Shown piece by piece: positions 23,793-32,729 of a DNA stretch of 64,000 bases (the first letter of the stretch is position 1; every line of letters starts with the position of its first letter). The notes below the pieces were generated by a model. That model was given only the letters and a program-made list of their open reading frames with translations, had not been told where the DNA came from and did not search any database. The position numbers were made by a program, and so were the translations under genes. The DNA is from Taibaiella lutea (lineage in GTDB: Bacteria > Bacteroidota > Bacteroidia > Chitinophagales > Chitinophagaceae). The DNA lies in NCBI RefSeq assembly GCF_008629695.1, contig NZ_VWSH01000004.1, forward strand, positions 558,001 through 622,000, read 5' to 3'.

Positions 23793-25121
23793 CTAATCAA
23801 TCGATTCCATAAACTCAATACCATGCTTCTTCAATTCTTTCAGAACAGGAACATATACTTCCGGCATAACAGGAATGTTCACACCCAAAATACTTTTGGT
23901 ATTTATTTCCTGTAACAGAATCTTCTTAGCCAATATAGCCATCGGTAAGCCTACTGTTTTAGACATAGCGCTGTGCTGGCGGCTTTCACCTGTAACAACC
24001 ATTGTACTGTTGAACTTCACAATAACACCGCGGCGTTCATATTCAATCTGATGTTCCATTACAACCTGATCTTTATCCAATGCCCTCATTTTCCATTTTT
24101 CCTCTAACAAGGTTTGCAGAATCTGTGCAGAACTCATTTTGCCTATACCGTTTATTCTTCTGTTATCAAATAAACCAAGCCATTCAATTTGTTTTATCTC
24201 TTTATCATCCGCATCAAATTGCTTTTTGAAATTATCTTTCAAAGAAGCATCATTCTTACTACCGGTAACTTGCGCTGCCCAGTCAGCATAAGAAAGATTA
24301 TCAACCTCAAGCGAATCATCTTCATTTACCAAACCTGCTTCGATAACTATATTCCATCCTTTCATAAATGAAGGGTGACGCAACGTAGCCCTCATAAAGG
24401 TTTTAACATCATCCAGGTTATAAAGATCCAGATATTTTATGGAATCCCTGTTAGGATAATAACCTAAAGGCCCTACACCTTCTACTTTAATCTTCTTTGT
24501 GGATGAAAAAAGCTGTTCGTATTTGGCTTCATGGATTTTACCGTTTTCAAGCCAAACCGCACCTTGCTTTCCTGCCAGTACAATGTTCTTCGGGTTCCAG
24601 CTTATTTTGTAATGCCATGGATTATCATCACTTTCCGGCGCTATAAGACCACCGCAAAAACTCTTGAAACTAACGATAGAACCGGCAATACGTTGTACGC
24701 CATGAATGATAGAACTTGAAGACATGTGATCTATACCCGGATCCAAACCCATTTCACACATGAAAGAAACACCTGCATTCTTGGCTTCTTCATCCAAAGC
24801 TTTAAGCTCATCGGAAACGTAGGAAGAAGTGATCAGGTTCTTTTTATACTTAATACAATCCTTTGCCAGTAAATAGTGCAAATCAGGTGGCATCAATGAA
24901 ATTACGATGTCAGCCTGTTTTACCAAAGCTTGTCTTGCTGTTTCGTCTTTTATATCAATTACTGCTGCCTCGCCCTTTGGATGCCCCGCTAATTTCTCTG
25001 CAATCATTTCCGGATTTGAATCCATAACAATTACTCTCCACTTTTGTTTTGCATTGGTCAACATGTAGTCAATCAAATGAGAGGATGATTTGCCCGCCCC
25101 GGCAATAAGTACCTTCATCAT
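23793..25121 (-). CDS. Saccharopine dehydrogenase family protein
   Basis: 442 residues. The N-terminal Rossmann fold begins KVLIAGAGKSSSHLIDYML (residues 3-21), the pattern of saccharopine dehydrogenase/reductase, with VVISLMPPDLHYLLAKDCI-like strands after it (DIVISLMPP near residue 75). CEMGLDPGIDHMSSSSI (about residues 121-137) is the substrate-binding region of the family. The C-terminal half matches the saccharopine dehydrogenase C-terminal domain. It may act in lysine degradation or in a related polyamine/carboxyspermidine-type reaction; substrate is not resolvable from sequence. Monocistronic on the minus strand. Confidence 0.85.
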   Translation of the reverse strand: MMKVLIAGAGKSSSHLIDYMLTNAKQKWRVIVMDSNPEMIAEKLAGHPKGEAAVIDIKDETARQALVKQADIVISLMPPDLHYLLAKDCIKYKKNLITSSYVSDELKALDEEAKNAGVSFMCEMGLDPGIDHMSSSSIIHGVQRIAGSIVSFKSFCGGLIAPESDDNPWHYKISWNPKNIVLAGKQGAVWLENGKIHEAKYEQLFSSTKKIKVEGVGPLGYYPNRDSIKYLDLYNLDDVKTFMRATLRHPSFMKGWNIVIEAGLVNEDDSLEVDNLSYADWAAQVTGSKNDASLKDNFKKQFDADDKEIKQIEWLGLFDNRRINGIGKMSSAQILQTLLEEKWKMRALDKDQVVMEHQIEYERRGVIVKFNSTMVVTGESRQHSAMSKTVGLPMAILAKKILLQEINTKSILGVNIPVMPEVYVPVLKELKKHGIEFMESID

Positions 25122-25307
25122 AAAGAATCTTTTTGTATTTTACGTAATTGAATTAAAATTGATGAAGCAAAGATAATCTTTAATGCAATTAATTTTTTTT
25201 ACATAAATAAAAAGATGGCTATTTTAATTGCAATCTTTATAAATTATAGATGAATTGGGTAACTAATCTGTCTTTAACATAATTTTTTACCCCAAAATGT
25301 CTTAAAA

Positions 25308-25760
25308 ATGAGCATCTGGTACGACAAAAACTACACAATTGAAGCTTTGAACAGGCTTGGAAAGGACACAATGGCCGAAACTTTAGGCATGATCTTTACA
25401 GAAATCGGAGATGATTTCCTTAAATTGGAAATGCCGGTTGATAATAGATCAAGGCAGCCTTACGGATTATTACATGGCGGAGCGTCGGCAGCAATGGCAG
25501 AAACAATAGGTAGCGTGGCAAGTTCTATGTGTATCAATAATGAAAAGCAAATTTGCGTTGGCATTGAAATCAACTGCAATCATCTGAAAGGCGTTAAAAA
25601 TGGCATTGTTACAGCCACTGCAACACCTTTACACCTGGGCGCAAGTTCCCATGTCTGGGATATAAAAATTACTGATGAAAACCGGAAGCTGATTTGTGTC
25701 AGCAGATTGACAGTTGCTATACTGAAGAAAAGAGAAGATACAAAAAGTCAGATATCTTAG
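25308..25760 (+). CDS. Hotdog-fold thioesterase (PaaI/MenI type)
   Basis: A 150-residue acyl-CoA thioesterase. The hotdog signature is PYGLLHGGASAAMAETIGS (about residues 47-65), with the catalytic Glu in AMAETIG, followed by VGIEINCNHLKGVKNG and LHLGASSHVWDI. Members hydrolyse hydroxyphenylacetyl-CoA, or 1,4-dihydroxy-2-naphthoyl-CoA in menaquinone synthesis; a menaquinone role is plausible in this phylum but there are no men genes nearby. Length is normal. Confidence 0.88.
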   Translation: MSIWYDKNYTIEALNRLGKDTMAETLGMIFTEIGDDFLKLEMPVDNRSRQPYGLLHGGASAAMAETIGSVASSMCINNEKQICVGIEINCNHLKGVKNGIVTATATPLHLGASSHVWDIKITDENRKLICVSRLTVAILKKREDTKSQIS

Positions 25761-25882
25761 CCTATCTTTGTCAAACCGCATTTTAACCAAATATTCTGTT
25801 AATTATCGAACCTCTTATTTCAAATAAAATCATCGTCATTCCTGTTTCGGTTTGTATCGTAACTAATAACTGGCACCCAAAA

Positions 25883-26596
25883 TTGGATGACATCGTCAAT
25901 CGTCTTGCTGATAAAGTATCAGAAATTCGCATAGGCTATGATGGTAATTTAAATGAAATATCTCCTGCATTAAATCATAAGGCGATCAGCATAGTACCTG
26001 TTGAATGGGAAGGATACAGTATTACAAAAAACAAACTTGCCTTGACTGCTGCCAATGACTGGATATTATCTCTGGACAGTGATGAAGTGCCTGATGAAAG
26101 TCTCGTATCTGCCATCTGCGCTTTAAATTTTGATACGCTTTCTACGAAAACACAGTTCAGTATCCGGCGGTATTCTTTTTTTGAAGGTAAAATGATGAAG
26201 CATGGTTCCTGGGGAAATGACAATGTCAGGAGGTTATATAACAAAACCCGGACACAATGGGACAATGCCCTGGTCCATGAATCACTGGAGCAAGATGCAG
26301 AAACCATTCATCAGAAATTGCAAGGCAGTCTGATGCATTTCACTGCTGATGATTATCAGACATTTTTAAATAAATCACAGCGATACGCAAGGCTTTCAGC
26401 TGATAAATATTTTCAGCAAGACAAGAAAGCAACACCGCTAAAAAGATATATTTCTCCCCTATTCTCTTTTGTAAAAGAATTTGTTTTTCAGGCCGGTTTC
26501 TTAGATGGTGCCCGTGGCTGGAAAATTGCAAAGGGGAATGCTATCTATACTTATTGGAAGTATAAGTTTCTAAAGGAAAAAGAAAAAAAAGCCTGA
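25883..26596 (+). CDS. Glycosyltransferase family 2 protein, start uncertain
   Basis: At least 237 residues of a GT-A fold similar to LPS core transferases of the WaaE/KdtX type. The DXD-like site is in WILSLDSDEVPDESL (near residue 64), and the segment KMMKHGSWGNDNVRRLYNK matches the acceptor part. A C-terminal helix with basic residues suggests membrane association. The TTG at 25883 is the first standard start, but the same frame stays open back to 25787 and encodes IPVSVCIVTNNWHPK, which is the conserved first strand of this family. The true protein therefore begins upstream at a non-standard codon, or an N-terminal frame or sequence error is present. Confidence 0.8.
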   Translation: MDDIVNRLADKVSEIRIGYDGNLNEISPALNHKAISIVPVEWEGYSITKNKLALTAANDWILSLDSDEVPDESLVSAICALNFDTLSTKTQFSIRRYSFFEGKMMKHGSWGNDNVRRLYNKTRTQWDNALVHESLEQDAETIHQKLQGSLMHFTADDYQTFLNKSQRYARLSADKYFQQDKKATPLKRYISPLFSFVKEFVFQAGFLDGARGWKIAKGNAIYTYWKYKFLKEKEKKA

Positions 26597-26609
26597 TAAT
26601 AGCAACAAG

Positions 26610-27836
26610 TTAAATCAGGGCTTCCTGCACTTTCATCAATTCAACTGCATTTCCCGAAAGCTCACATAACCTGTTAATAACCCTTTCCACCAAAGCATCG
26701 GGGCAGCTGGCTCCTGAAGTAATCAGCACCTTTACAGGTTCGTGTGCAGGAAAATATTGTTCCGTTATTTTTTCCTGATGCTGGTGTAAATCAAAGTGCT
26801 TTATTGTATTCAGATCTATAAGGCAATCTTCATGATTGATAAAGTAAGTCGGCAGTTTCAATTCGCATAGCTCGACAAGATGAGAAGTATTGCTGCTGTT
26901 ATAACCACCGATTACCAGTGCAAAATCGGCCGTTGTTTCCAGCATGCCGCTTACGGCTGTCTGGTTGTCATTGGTAGCATAACACAATGTATCGCGTGTA
27001 TCAGCAAACCTGTCTTTTATGCCGGTTTCATCCAGATTATAATGTTGCGCAATCTTTTGTTTCAGATAATCTGCAATACCCTGTGTATCGCTGGCCAACA
27101 TAGTTGTCTGATTCACAACTCCTATTCTTTCAAGATCCGTCGTTACATCAAACCCTAAAGAATATTGCCCTTCAAACTCTTCATAAAAATTCGCAGCGGG
27201 TACTTCAGCTGATATATATTTGGCAAGCCTTTCAGCCTGTTTCAAATCTTTTACTACAATCGTTGGCGTATGCGCTTTACTGTGTGAGAATGTTGCTCGC
27301 GTTTCTTCATGTTTAGGTTTTCCATGAACAACAATCGTGTAACCATCTTTGCCAATCTTTTCACTACGGTTCCATACTTTTTCAACAAAAGGACATGTAG
27401 TGTTATATTTGGTAGGCTCTATGTTTTTTTCTTTAAGAATGGATTCAATTTCGAGTGTGGTACCAAAGGCCGGGATTATTACAATATCATCTTCATTGAT
27501 ATCATTCCAGGGAATAATTTGTTTGCCGTAAGTATCCATAATGAATCGGACGCCTTCTGCAATCAGGTCAGCATTCACCTGTGGGTTATGAATCATTTCA
27601 CTTAAAAGAAATATCCTTTTACCCGGATTTTCGCTTACAGCCTTAAATGCAATTTCAATAGCATTTTCAACACCGTAACAAAAACCGAAGTGACGCGCCA
27701 ATATAACTTCAAGGCTACCGATATGCAATATGGTAGGCTTAAAATCCTTTTTCAATTTATCTTCTTTCCTGCGTTGGTTCTTTATGGCCGTAATGAGCGG
27801 GCTACGGTAATGCACAGGAACTTCAAACGATTTCAT
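26610..27836 (-). CDS. ispH: 4-hydroxy-3-methylbut-2-enyl diphosphate reductase
   Basis: A 408-residue [4Fe-4S] enzyme, the last step of the MEP pathway giving IPP and DMAPP. The three cluster cysteines are in GFCYGVENAIEIA (Cys53), NTTCPFVEKVWNR (about 144) and TSGASCPDALVER (about 383). EMIHNPQVNADL and VHGKPKHEETRATFSH carry the conserved substrate-binding histidines and glutamate. It is longer than the enterobacterial enzyme because of an N-terminal extension of about 40 residues and an internal insertion, as in other Bacteroidota. Its product feeds the polyprenyl synthase encoded about 1.8 kb away. Confidence 0.95.
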   Translation of the reverse strand: MKSFEVPVHYRSPLITAIKNQRRKEDKLKKDFKPTILHIGSLEVILARHFGFCYGVENAIEIAFKAVSENPGKRIFLLSEMIHNPQVNADLIAEGVRFIMDTYGKQIIPWNDINEDDIVIIPAFGTTLEIESILKEKNIEPTKYNTTCPFVEKVWNRSEKIGKDGYTIVVHGKPKHEETRATFSHSKAHTPTIVVKDLKQAERLAKYISAEVPAANFYEEFEGQYSLGFDVTTDLERIGVVNQTTMLASDTQGIADYLKQKIAQHYNLDETGIKDRFADTRDTLCYATNDNQTAVSGMLETTADFALVIGGYNSSNTSHLVELCELKLPTYFINHEDCLIDLNTIKHFDLHQHQEKITEQYFPAHEPVKVLITSGASCPDALVERVINRLCELSGNAVELMKVQEALI

Positions 27837-27893
27837 CTGTTATGTTGTAGGTGCGAAAACACCAATAATGATGTTTCCATTTTCATTTCTTAA

Positions 27894-28841
27894 CTAATTC
27901 ACCAGTAATAAGTTGACACTTCTCTGAAGAATATTGAAGGCAATTTCAGCCATCAGGTTTTCTTTATCCAAAGTCGGGTTTACTTCTGTAATTTCAAAAC
28001 AGCAAATCTTGTGATTCTGCATCAATGTTGCTAAAATATCTTCTGCTTCTTTTTCTTTCAGGCCATTGCTGACAGGCGTTCCGGTTCCTCTTGAAATTGA
28101 GCTGTCCAGGCTGTCTACGTCAAACGAAACATATACATCTTCGCAATTGCTCAGATGCAACATAGTCTGACGTACAATATTTTCAACACCTTTTTTACGT
28201 ACTTCCTGTACCGGAATAACTTTGATGTTATGTTTTTTCAGCAAAGCTTCTTCTTCCTTTTCATAATCGCGCAAGCCAATAAAGACAATATCTTCCGGCA
28301 TAATCTTCGGAAAGATCTTACCGATATTTTTCAGTTTGTTCCACCATTCCACAGTATTGGAATCCAGCTTATGCGTTTTGTTTTCCGTATTATCTTCACC
28401 TAAAGAGGCAGCCAGAGGCATACCGTGCATATTGCCTGAAGGTGTGGTATAAGGTGTGTGCATGTCAGCATGGGCATCAATCCATATAACACCTAAACGA
28501 CCTTTGGGTTTTGCCATTTTGATACCTGCAATGGTACCTCCGGCAGTACTGTGATCGCCCGCCAGGATAATAGGGAATAAACCTGATTTCAGGGTTTCAT
28601 TTACCGACTGAGAGATACGCTCGTACATGGTATAAACCCCTTTAATCCTTTTGGCGTAAGGCGATTCAACCGGTTCGTACAATAATTTATTTTCATCCGG
28701 AATAACTTCGGTAGGTATATTAACAAAAAGGCTACTCATGAAATCAAGAGCAGCAACTTTAATGGCATCTACACCTAAACTGGCACCACGTGTACCCGCA
28801 CCAATTTCCGATCGGACTTCTATGATTTTAATATTTCTCAT
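27894..28841 (-). CDS. Arginase family ureohydrolase
   Basis: A 315-residue binuclear Mn2+ hydrolase. The metal-binding residues are visible: AGDHS (Asp96/His97), DAHADMHTP (Asp122, His124, Asp126) and SFDVDSLD (Asp241, Asp243). The motif SGNMHGMPLAA and SRGTGTPVSNGL are typical of true arginases hydrolysing arginine to ornithine and urea. The first motif reads AGDHS rather than the common GGDHS. It is monocistronic, with a promoter-like element 8 bp upstream of the start. Confidence 0.88.
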   Translation of the reverse strand: MRNIKIIEVRSEIGAGTRGASLGVDAIKVAALDFMSSLFVNIPTEVIPDENKLLYEPVESPYAKRIKGVYTMYERISQSVNETLKSGLFPIILAGDHSTAGGTIAGIKMAKPKGRLGVIWIDAHADMHTPYTTPSGNMHGMPLAASLGEDNTENKTHKLDSNTVEWWNKLKNIGKIFPKIMPEDIVFIGLRDYEKEEEALLKKHNIKVIPVQEVRKKGVENIVRQTMLHLSNCEDVYVSFDVDSLDSSISRGTGTPVSNGLKEKEAEDILATLMQNHKICCFEITEVNPTLDKENLMAEIAFNILQRSVNLLLVN

Positions 28842-28848
28842 ACGGGGT

Positions 28849-28856
28849 CAAAAATA
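28849..28856 (-). promoter_or_regulatory. Arginase promoter -7 element
   Basis: Minus strand reads TATTTTTG, matching TAnnTTTG. It ends only about 7 bases before the ATG, implying a very short or absent leader. Confidence 0.45.
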
Positions 28857-28946
28857 CGAAAAAGGCGATAGCTTTTCGAAAAACTATTGCCTTTTTAAAC
28901 GATTATCTTATTGAATTTCTTAAAATAAAAGATTAAAGACATTTCG

Positions 28947-29429
28947 CTACAACTGTTTGTCAATCCATGTTTTCAACTCTTCAAAAGTAATTTCCTTAGC
29001 TTTTACCAAACGTTCGCCGGTGGTATTATTGATTAAGATAGTTGCAGGCAAGCCACCTTCCCATTCGGGAGCAAGCTTGGGAATATATAAAGTAGGATTG
29101 GTTTCATTGAACCATGCTACTTCGGGTTTCAATTGCTTCTTTCTGACCCAGGCTGATAATTTATCGGGATATTGTTCCTTAAAGTCAAAACTTACAAGGA
29201 TGACTTTTACGGGCCGGTCTTTATAGGCTTCCTGCACTTTATTAAAAGCAGGCAGTTCCTTTACGCATGGAATACACCATGTCGCCCAGAAATTGACGAT
29301 ATAGATTGTATCCTTGCCCGATGTTCTTTTATTCAGGTCATCGGCAGCATAAGAAGCGATGTTTTGTGCACGGGATGAACCTGCAGCTAAAAGTGAAAAC
29401 ACGAAAACAAGGAAACATAACTTTTTCAT
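28947..29429 (-). CDS. TlpA-like periplasmic thioredoxin
   Basis: 160 residues with a signal peptide (MKKLCFLVFVFSLLAAGSSRA). The thioredoxin fold carries the redox motif WCIPC in IVNFWATWCIPCVKELPAF (near residues 46-64) and the cis-proline in GLPATILINN. Members of the TlpA/ResA group reduce periplasmic disulfides, for example in cytochrome c maturation. It stands alone on the minus strand between arginase and the divergent polyprenyl synthase gene. Confidence 0.9.
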   Translation of the reverse strand: MKKLCFLVFVFSLLAAGSSRAQNIASYAADDLNKRTSGKDTIYIVNFWATWCIPCVKELPAFNKVQEAYKDRPVKVILVSFDFKEQYPDKLSAWVRKKQLKPEVAWFNETNPTLYIPKLAPEWEGGLPATILINNTTGERLVKAKEITFEELKTWIDKQL

Positions 29430-29433
29430 AAAA

Positions 29434-29441
29434 CAAAGGTA
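29434..29441 (-). promoter_or_regulatory. Promoter -7 element of the TlpA-like gene
   Basis: Minus strand TACCTTTG, ending four bases before the ATG at 29429; a transcript would be nearly leaderless. Confidence 0.45.
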
Positions 29442-29558
29442 GGACAGTTATCCGAACATATTATGCTGCGAATGGGGAACAAAGGCGCTTACAATTAATT
29501 ACCACCGTTTCTTACCCCGACAGACGATTTTTTGAACGAAACATTCCTATACTTATCT

Positions 29559-29566
29559 TAGCTTTG
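29559..29566 (+). promoter_or_regulatory. Promoter -7 element of the polyprenyl synthase gene
   Basis: TAGCTTTG, 22 bp upstream of the ATG; a TTTTTTG tract lies about 24 bp upstream of it. Confidence 0.45.
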
Positions 29567-29588
29567 CTCGCTTAGAAAACAACCGATA

Positions 29589-30557
29589 ATGCAATCATTT
29601 CAGGACATATCATTGATATTTGAAGAACATCTTAAAAGTTTCGTTCCCTTTCCCGCTCATCAGGAAAATTTGTATGAGCCATGCCGTTACTTATTGGAAG
29701 CCGGAGGGAAAAGAATCAGGCCTGCATTGTGCCTTATGGCTGCCGAAATGTTTGGCGGGATAAATAAAGATGTTTTTCATGCGGCAATGGCAGTAGAGTT
29801 GTTTCATAATTTTACACTTATCCATGATGACATTATGGATAAAGCGCCGTTGAGAAGAGGCAAACCAACTGTTCATGCGAAATACGGCTTAACGACAGGC
29901 ATTCTTTCCGGAGACATTATGGGTATTTATTCCTATCAATGCTTAGGTCAGGTGAGTCCGCAATATCTGCCGGGTATTTTTGCCATTTTCAATAAAACAG
30001 CGATTGAAGTTTGTGAAGGACAGCAATGGGACATGGATTTCGAAAATCAGGATGAAGTATCTATTCATGAATACCTGAAAATGATTGAGTTAAAAACATC
30101 CGTTCTTTTGGCTGCAAGCCTTAAAATGGGCGCTGTTCTTGCCGGAGCGAGCGAAGAAGATGCACATAATTTGTATGAGTTCGGCAAGCACATGGGTATC
30201 GCTTTTCAATTGCAGGATGATTATTTAGACACTTTCGGTACAGAAGAAAAAATAGGTAAAAAACCCGGTGGCGACATACGGGCTAATAAAAAGACCTTCC
30301 TGATGTTGAAATCGCGCGAATTGGCCAATGAAAATGCTTTGGTTCAAATGGATGTGGCTTTGGAACAGGATGATGATGAAAAAGTGGAGAATGTTCGTAA
30401 TTTATTTCTTGAATTAAATATTGATAAGCATAGCAAAGACATTATAAATCAATATTCTACCGAATCATTCAATTATTTGGATAAGATTAATTTACCGGAA
30501 GAAAAAAAGGTTTACCTGAGAAGCTTGGCAGAGTGGTTACTGGACAGACAGTATTAA
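29589..30557 (+). CDS. Polyprenyl synthetase family protein
   Basis: A 322-residue trans-prenyltransferase that condenses IPP onto allylic diphosphates. The first aspartate-rich motif is DDIMD (residues 80-84 in LIHDDIMDKAPLRRGKPTVH), and the second is DDYLD (210-214). GGKRIRPALCLM is the IPP-binding strand. Short-chain products (farnesyl or geranylgeranyl diphosphate) are likely, but chain length cannot be fixed from these motifs alone. It starts a plus-strand block that continues to grpE and dnaJ after a gap of about 195 bp. Confidence 0.92.
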   Translation: MQSFQDISLIFEEHLKSFVPFPAHQENLYEPCRYLLEAGGKRIRPALCLMAAEMFGGINKDVFHAAMAVELFHNFTLIHDDIMDKAPLRRGKPTVHAKYGLTTGILSGDIMGIYSYQCLGQVSPQYLPGIFAIFNKTAIEVCEGQQWDMDFENQDEVSIHEYLKMIELKTSVLLAASLKMGAVLAGASEEDAHNLYEFGKHMGIAFQLQDDYLDTFGTEEKIGKKPGGDIRANKKTFLMLKSRELANENALVQMDVALEQDDDEKVENVRNLFLELNIDKHSKDIINQYSTESFNYLDKINLPEEKKVYLRSLAEWLLDRQY

Positions 30558-30652
30558 AATAAAAGTCGATAGTCGTTAGTAAATTGTCAATAGTAAAAAG
30601 GACAAAAGAAAGAAAGACACAAAGTGAAAACTTTAAAATCCAAATTCCGATT

Positions 30653-30680
30653 CGCCTTTGTTGGCGTTTTTACCAACAAA
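30653..30680 (+). repeat. Degenerate family-1 REP palindrome
   Basis: CGCCTTTGTTGGCGTTTTTA followed by CCAACAAA, a decayed copy of the 12305-type unit, near a CACAAAG-type fragment at 30615. The gap between 30558 and 30752 contains no gene. Confidence 0.5.
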
Positions 30681-30752
30681 TAAAACGGCATTCAAAATGT
30701 CAATTTGACTTAATCGCTATGTTTGGCAAAACTTTTGAACAATATAAATCAG

Positions 30753-31391
30753 ATGAGCAGATTTAACCCATTTAATAAAAAGAAAGAAATGAATAATAAA
30801 GACCAGGAGCTTCAAAATGAAGCAAATAACGATAACGAAAATAAAGAGCATAATATCGATGAGGCTGCCATAAACTTCAATGCAGATGATAGTTTGTCAG
30901 GAACGACGCATTTGAATGACGAAATGGCTAATGAAGAAATTGATAGATTTCAGGAGTTGGAAAACCAATTAAAAGAATCCAACGACAGGTATTTACGCCT
31001 TGTTGCTGAATTTGACAATTTCAGGAAAAGAACGGCAAAAGAGAAAATGGAATTGACCAAAACAGCCGGTGAAGATATTGTGAAAGCTTTATTGGATGTT
31101 GTCGATGACTCGGAAAGAGCCGCAAAACAAATGGAATCATCAGAAGATTTACCTTCAATTAAAGAAGGTATAAATCTGGTATTCAACAAATTAAAAAACA
31201 CTTTACAAAACCGTGGCTTAAAAGCAATGGAAAGTAAAGATCAGGATTTTGATGTGGAATTGCATGAAGCCATCACTGAAATTCCTGCTCCGACCGAAGA
31301 AATGAAAGGAAAAGTAATAGACGAAGTGAGTAAAGGATATTTCTGGAACGATAAAATCATTCGTCACGCAAAAGTTGTGGTTGGTAAATAA
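30753..31391 (+). CDS. grpE: Nucleotide exchange factor GrpE
   Basis: About 212 residues. Releases ADP from DnaK. The N-terminal 60 residues are acidic, Asn-rich and disordered; then a long coiled coil (EIDRFQELENQLKESNDRYL) leads to LVAEFDNFRKRTAKEK, and the C-terminal beta-domain carries KVIDEVSKGYFWNDKIIRHA, the family signature. The start at ATG 30753 gives MSRFNPFNKKKEM; a second ATG at 30789 is possible. It lies 87 bp before dnaJ; dnaK is not in the window. Confidence 0.93.
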   Translation: MSRFNPFNKKKEMNNKDQELQNEANNDNENKEHNIDEAAINFNADDSLSGTTHLNDEMANEEIDRFQELENQLKESNDRYLRLVAEFDNFRKRTAKEKMELTKTAGEDIVKALLDVVDDSERAAKQMESSEDLPSIKEGINLVFNKLKNTLQNRGLKAMESKDQDFDVELHEAITEIPAPTEEMKGKVIDEVSKGYFWNDKIIRHAKVVVGK

Positions 31392-31478
31392 TCGATTAAT
31401 GCAATACCGATATCGCCAACAAAGAATAAATTTTAGTACTATAAAAACTATTTCCTGATAGTTCAGGAAAAACCAAAT

Positions 31479-32648
31479 ATGAGCAAGAGAGATTATTACG
31501 AAGTGCTTGGAGTGCAGAAAGGTGCATCTGCTGATGAGATTAAAAAAGCTTATCGCAAAGTAGCCATGCAATATCACCCCGACAGAAATCAGGGAGATGC
31601 GGCTGCCGAAGATAAATTTAAAGAAGCTGCGGAAGCTTACGAAGTTTTAAGCGATACCAATAAGAAAGCACAATACGACCGTTTCGGGCATGCAGGCATG
31701 AGTGGCGCTGCAGGTGGTAATGGCGGTGGCGGATTTGGCGGTGGCATGCGCATGGAAGATATCTTTTCCAATTTCGGCGATGTTTTCGGAGATGATATGT
31801 TCGGTAGTTTCTTTGGTGGCGGACGTCAGGGTGGAGGCCGTAACGGTGGCGGTTCCCGTGGTTCCAATCTTCGTGTAAAACTAAAGATGAACTATGCTGA
31901 AATTGCACACGGCGCTACCAAAAAAATCAAAGTAAAAAAGCATGTGCATTGCAGCACTTGTAACGGCTCCGGCGCTAAGGATAAAAACTCGGTTCAGAAT
32001 TGTAATACATGCGGTGGCAGCGGCCAGGTTCGCAGGGTTCAAAGTACGTTCCTGGGACAAATGCAAACGGTAACAGCTTGTCCTACCTGTCATGGCGAAG
32101 GGCAGACAATTACGGCTAAATGTGCGTCATGTAAAGGTGAAGGCAGGGTTTACGGCGAAGAAACAATTACCATAGAAGTACCTGCAGGTGTTCAGGACGG
32201 CATGCAACTAAGCATGAGCGGCAAAGGAAATGTTGGTGAGCGTGGCGGACAACCAGGTGATTTGTTGATTCTGATTGAAGAAGAAAAGCATGCGGAATTG
32301 GTTCGTGACGGTAACGACGTTCAGTATGTGCTTCCATTATCGTTTTATGATGTAATTAAAGGAACACAGGTTGAAGTGCCGACTATTGACGGTAAAGCTA
32401 AAATCAAGATTCCGGCGGGAACACAAAGCGGGAAAATATTCAGGTTGAAAGGAAAAGGTTTCCCTGAAGTTCAGGGTTATAATAAAGGCGATCAATTGGT
32501 TCAGGTAAAAGTCTGGACACCGCAAAACCTGAGCGATGAAGAATTTAAGATTATGGAGAAATTAAAAGGTTCCCCGAATTTTGAACCGGGTGAAGATGCA
32601 AGAAAAGAAAAAAGTTTTTTTGAGAAAATAAAAGATGCTTTCAGTTAA
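31479..32648 (+). CDS. dnaJ: Chaperone protein DnaJ
   Basis: A 389-residue type I J-protein that stimulates DnaK ATPase. The J domain has HPD at residues 33-35 ([10 protein letters not shown]). A Gly/Phe-rich linker follows ([20 protein letters not shown]), then four CxxCxGxG zinc-finger repeats ([32 protein letters not shown]) and the substrate-binding C-terminal domains. Complete and typical. Together with grpE it forms the heat-shock operon, with a strong terminator behind it. Confidence 0.97.
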   Translation: MSKRDYYEVLGVQKGASADEIKKAYRKVAMQYHPDRNQGDAAAEDKFKEAAEAYEVLSDTNKKAQYDRFGHAGMSGAAGGNGGGGFGGGMRMEDIFSNFGDVFGDDMFGSFFGGGRQGGGRNGGGSRGSNLRVKLKMNYAEIAHGATKKIKVKKHVHCSTCNGSGAKDKNSVQNCNTCGGSGQVRRVQSTFLGQMQTVTACPTCHGEGQTITAKCASCKGEGRVYGEETITIEVPAGVQDGMQLSMSGKGNVGERGGQPGDLLILIEEEKHAELVRDGNDVQYVLPLSFYDVIKGTQVEVPTIDGKAKIKIPAGTQSGKIFRLKGKGFPEVQGYNKGDQLVQVKVWTPQNLSDEEFKIMEKLKGSPNFEPGEDARKEKSFFEKIKDAFS

Positions 32649-32674
32649 TAAGCATCTGATATAATTGGATATTG

Positions 32675-32710
32675 AAAAGCCTGCAAACCTTGATGATTTG
32701 CAGGCTTTTA
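32675..32710. terminator. Bidirectional terminator
   Basis: AAAGCCTGCAAA (32676-32687) pairs with TTTGCAGGCTTT (32697-32708), between dnaJ and the convergent ABC gene. Confidence 0.85.
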
Positions 32711-32729
32711 TTATAATGTATTTTACCAA

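Noticed and set aside
30584-30766. A 60-codon frame before grpE
   Set aside because: It covers a decayed REP palindrome and overlaps the grpE start; no protein-like features.
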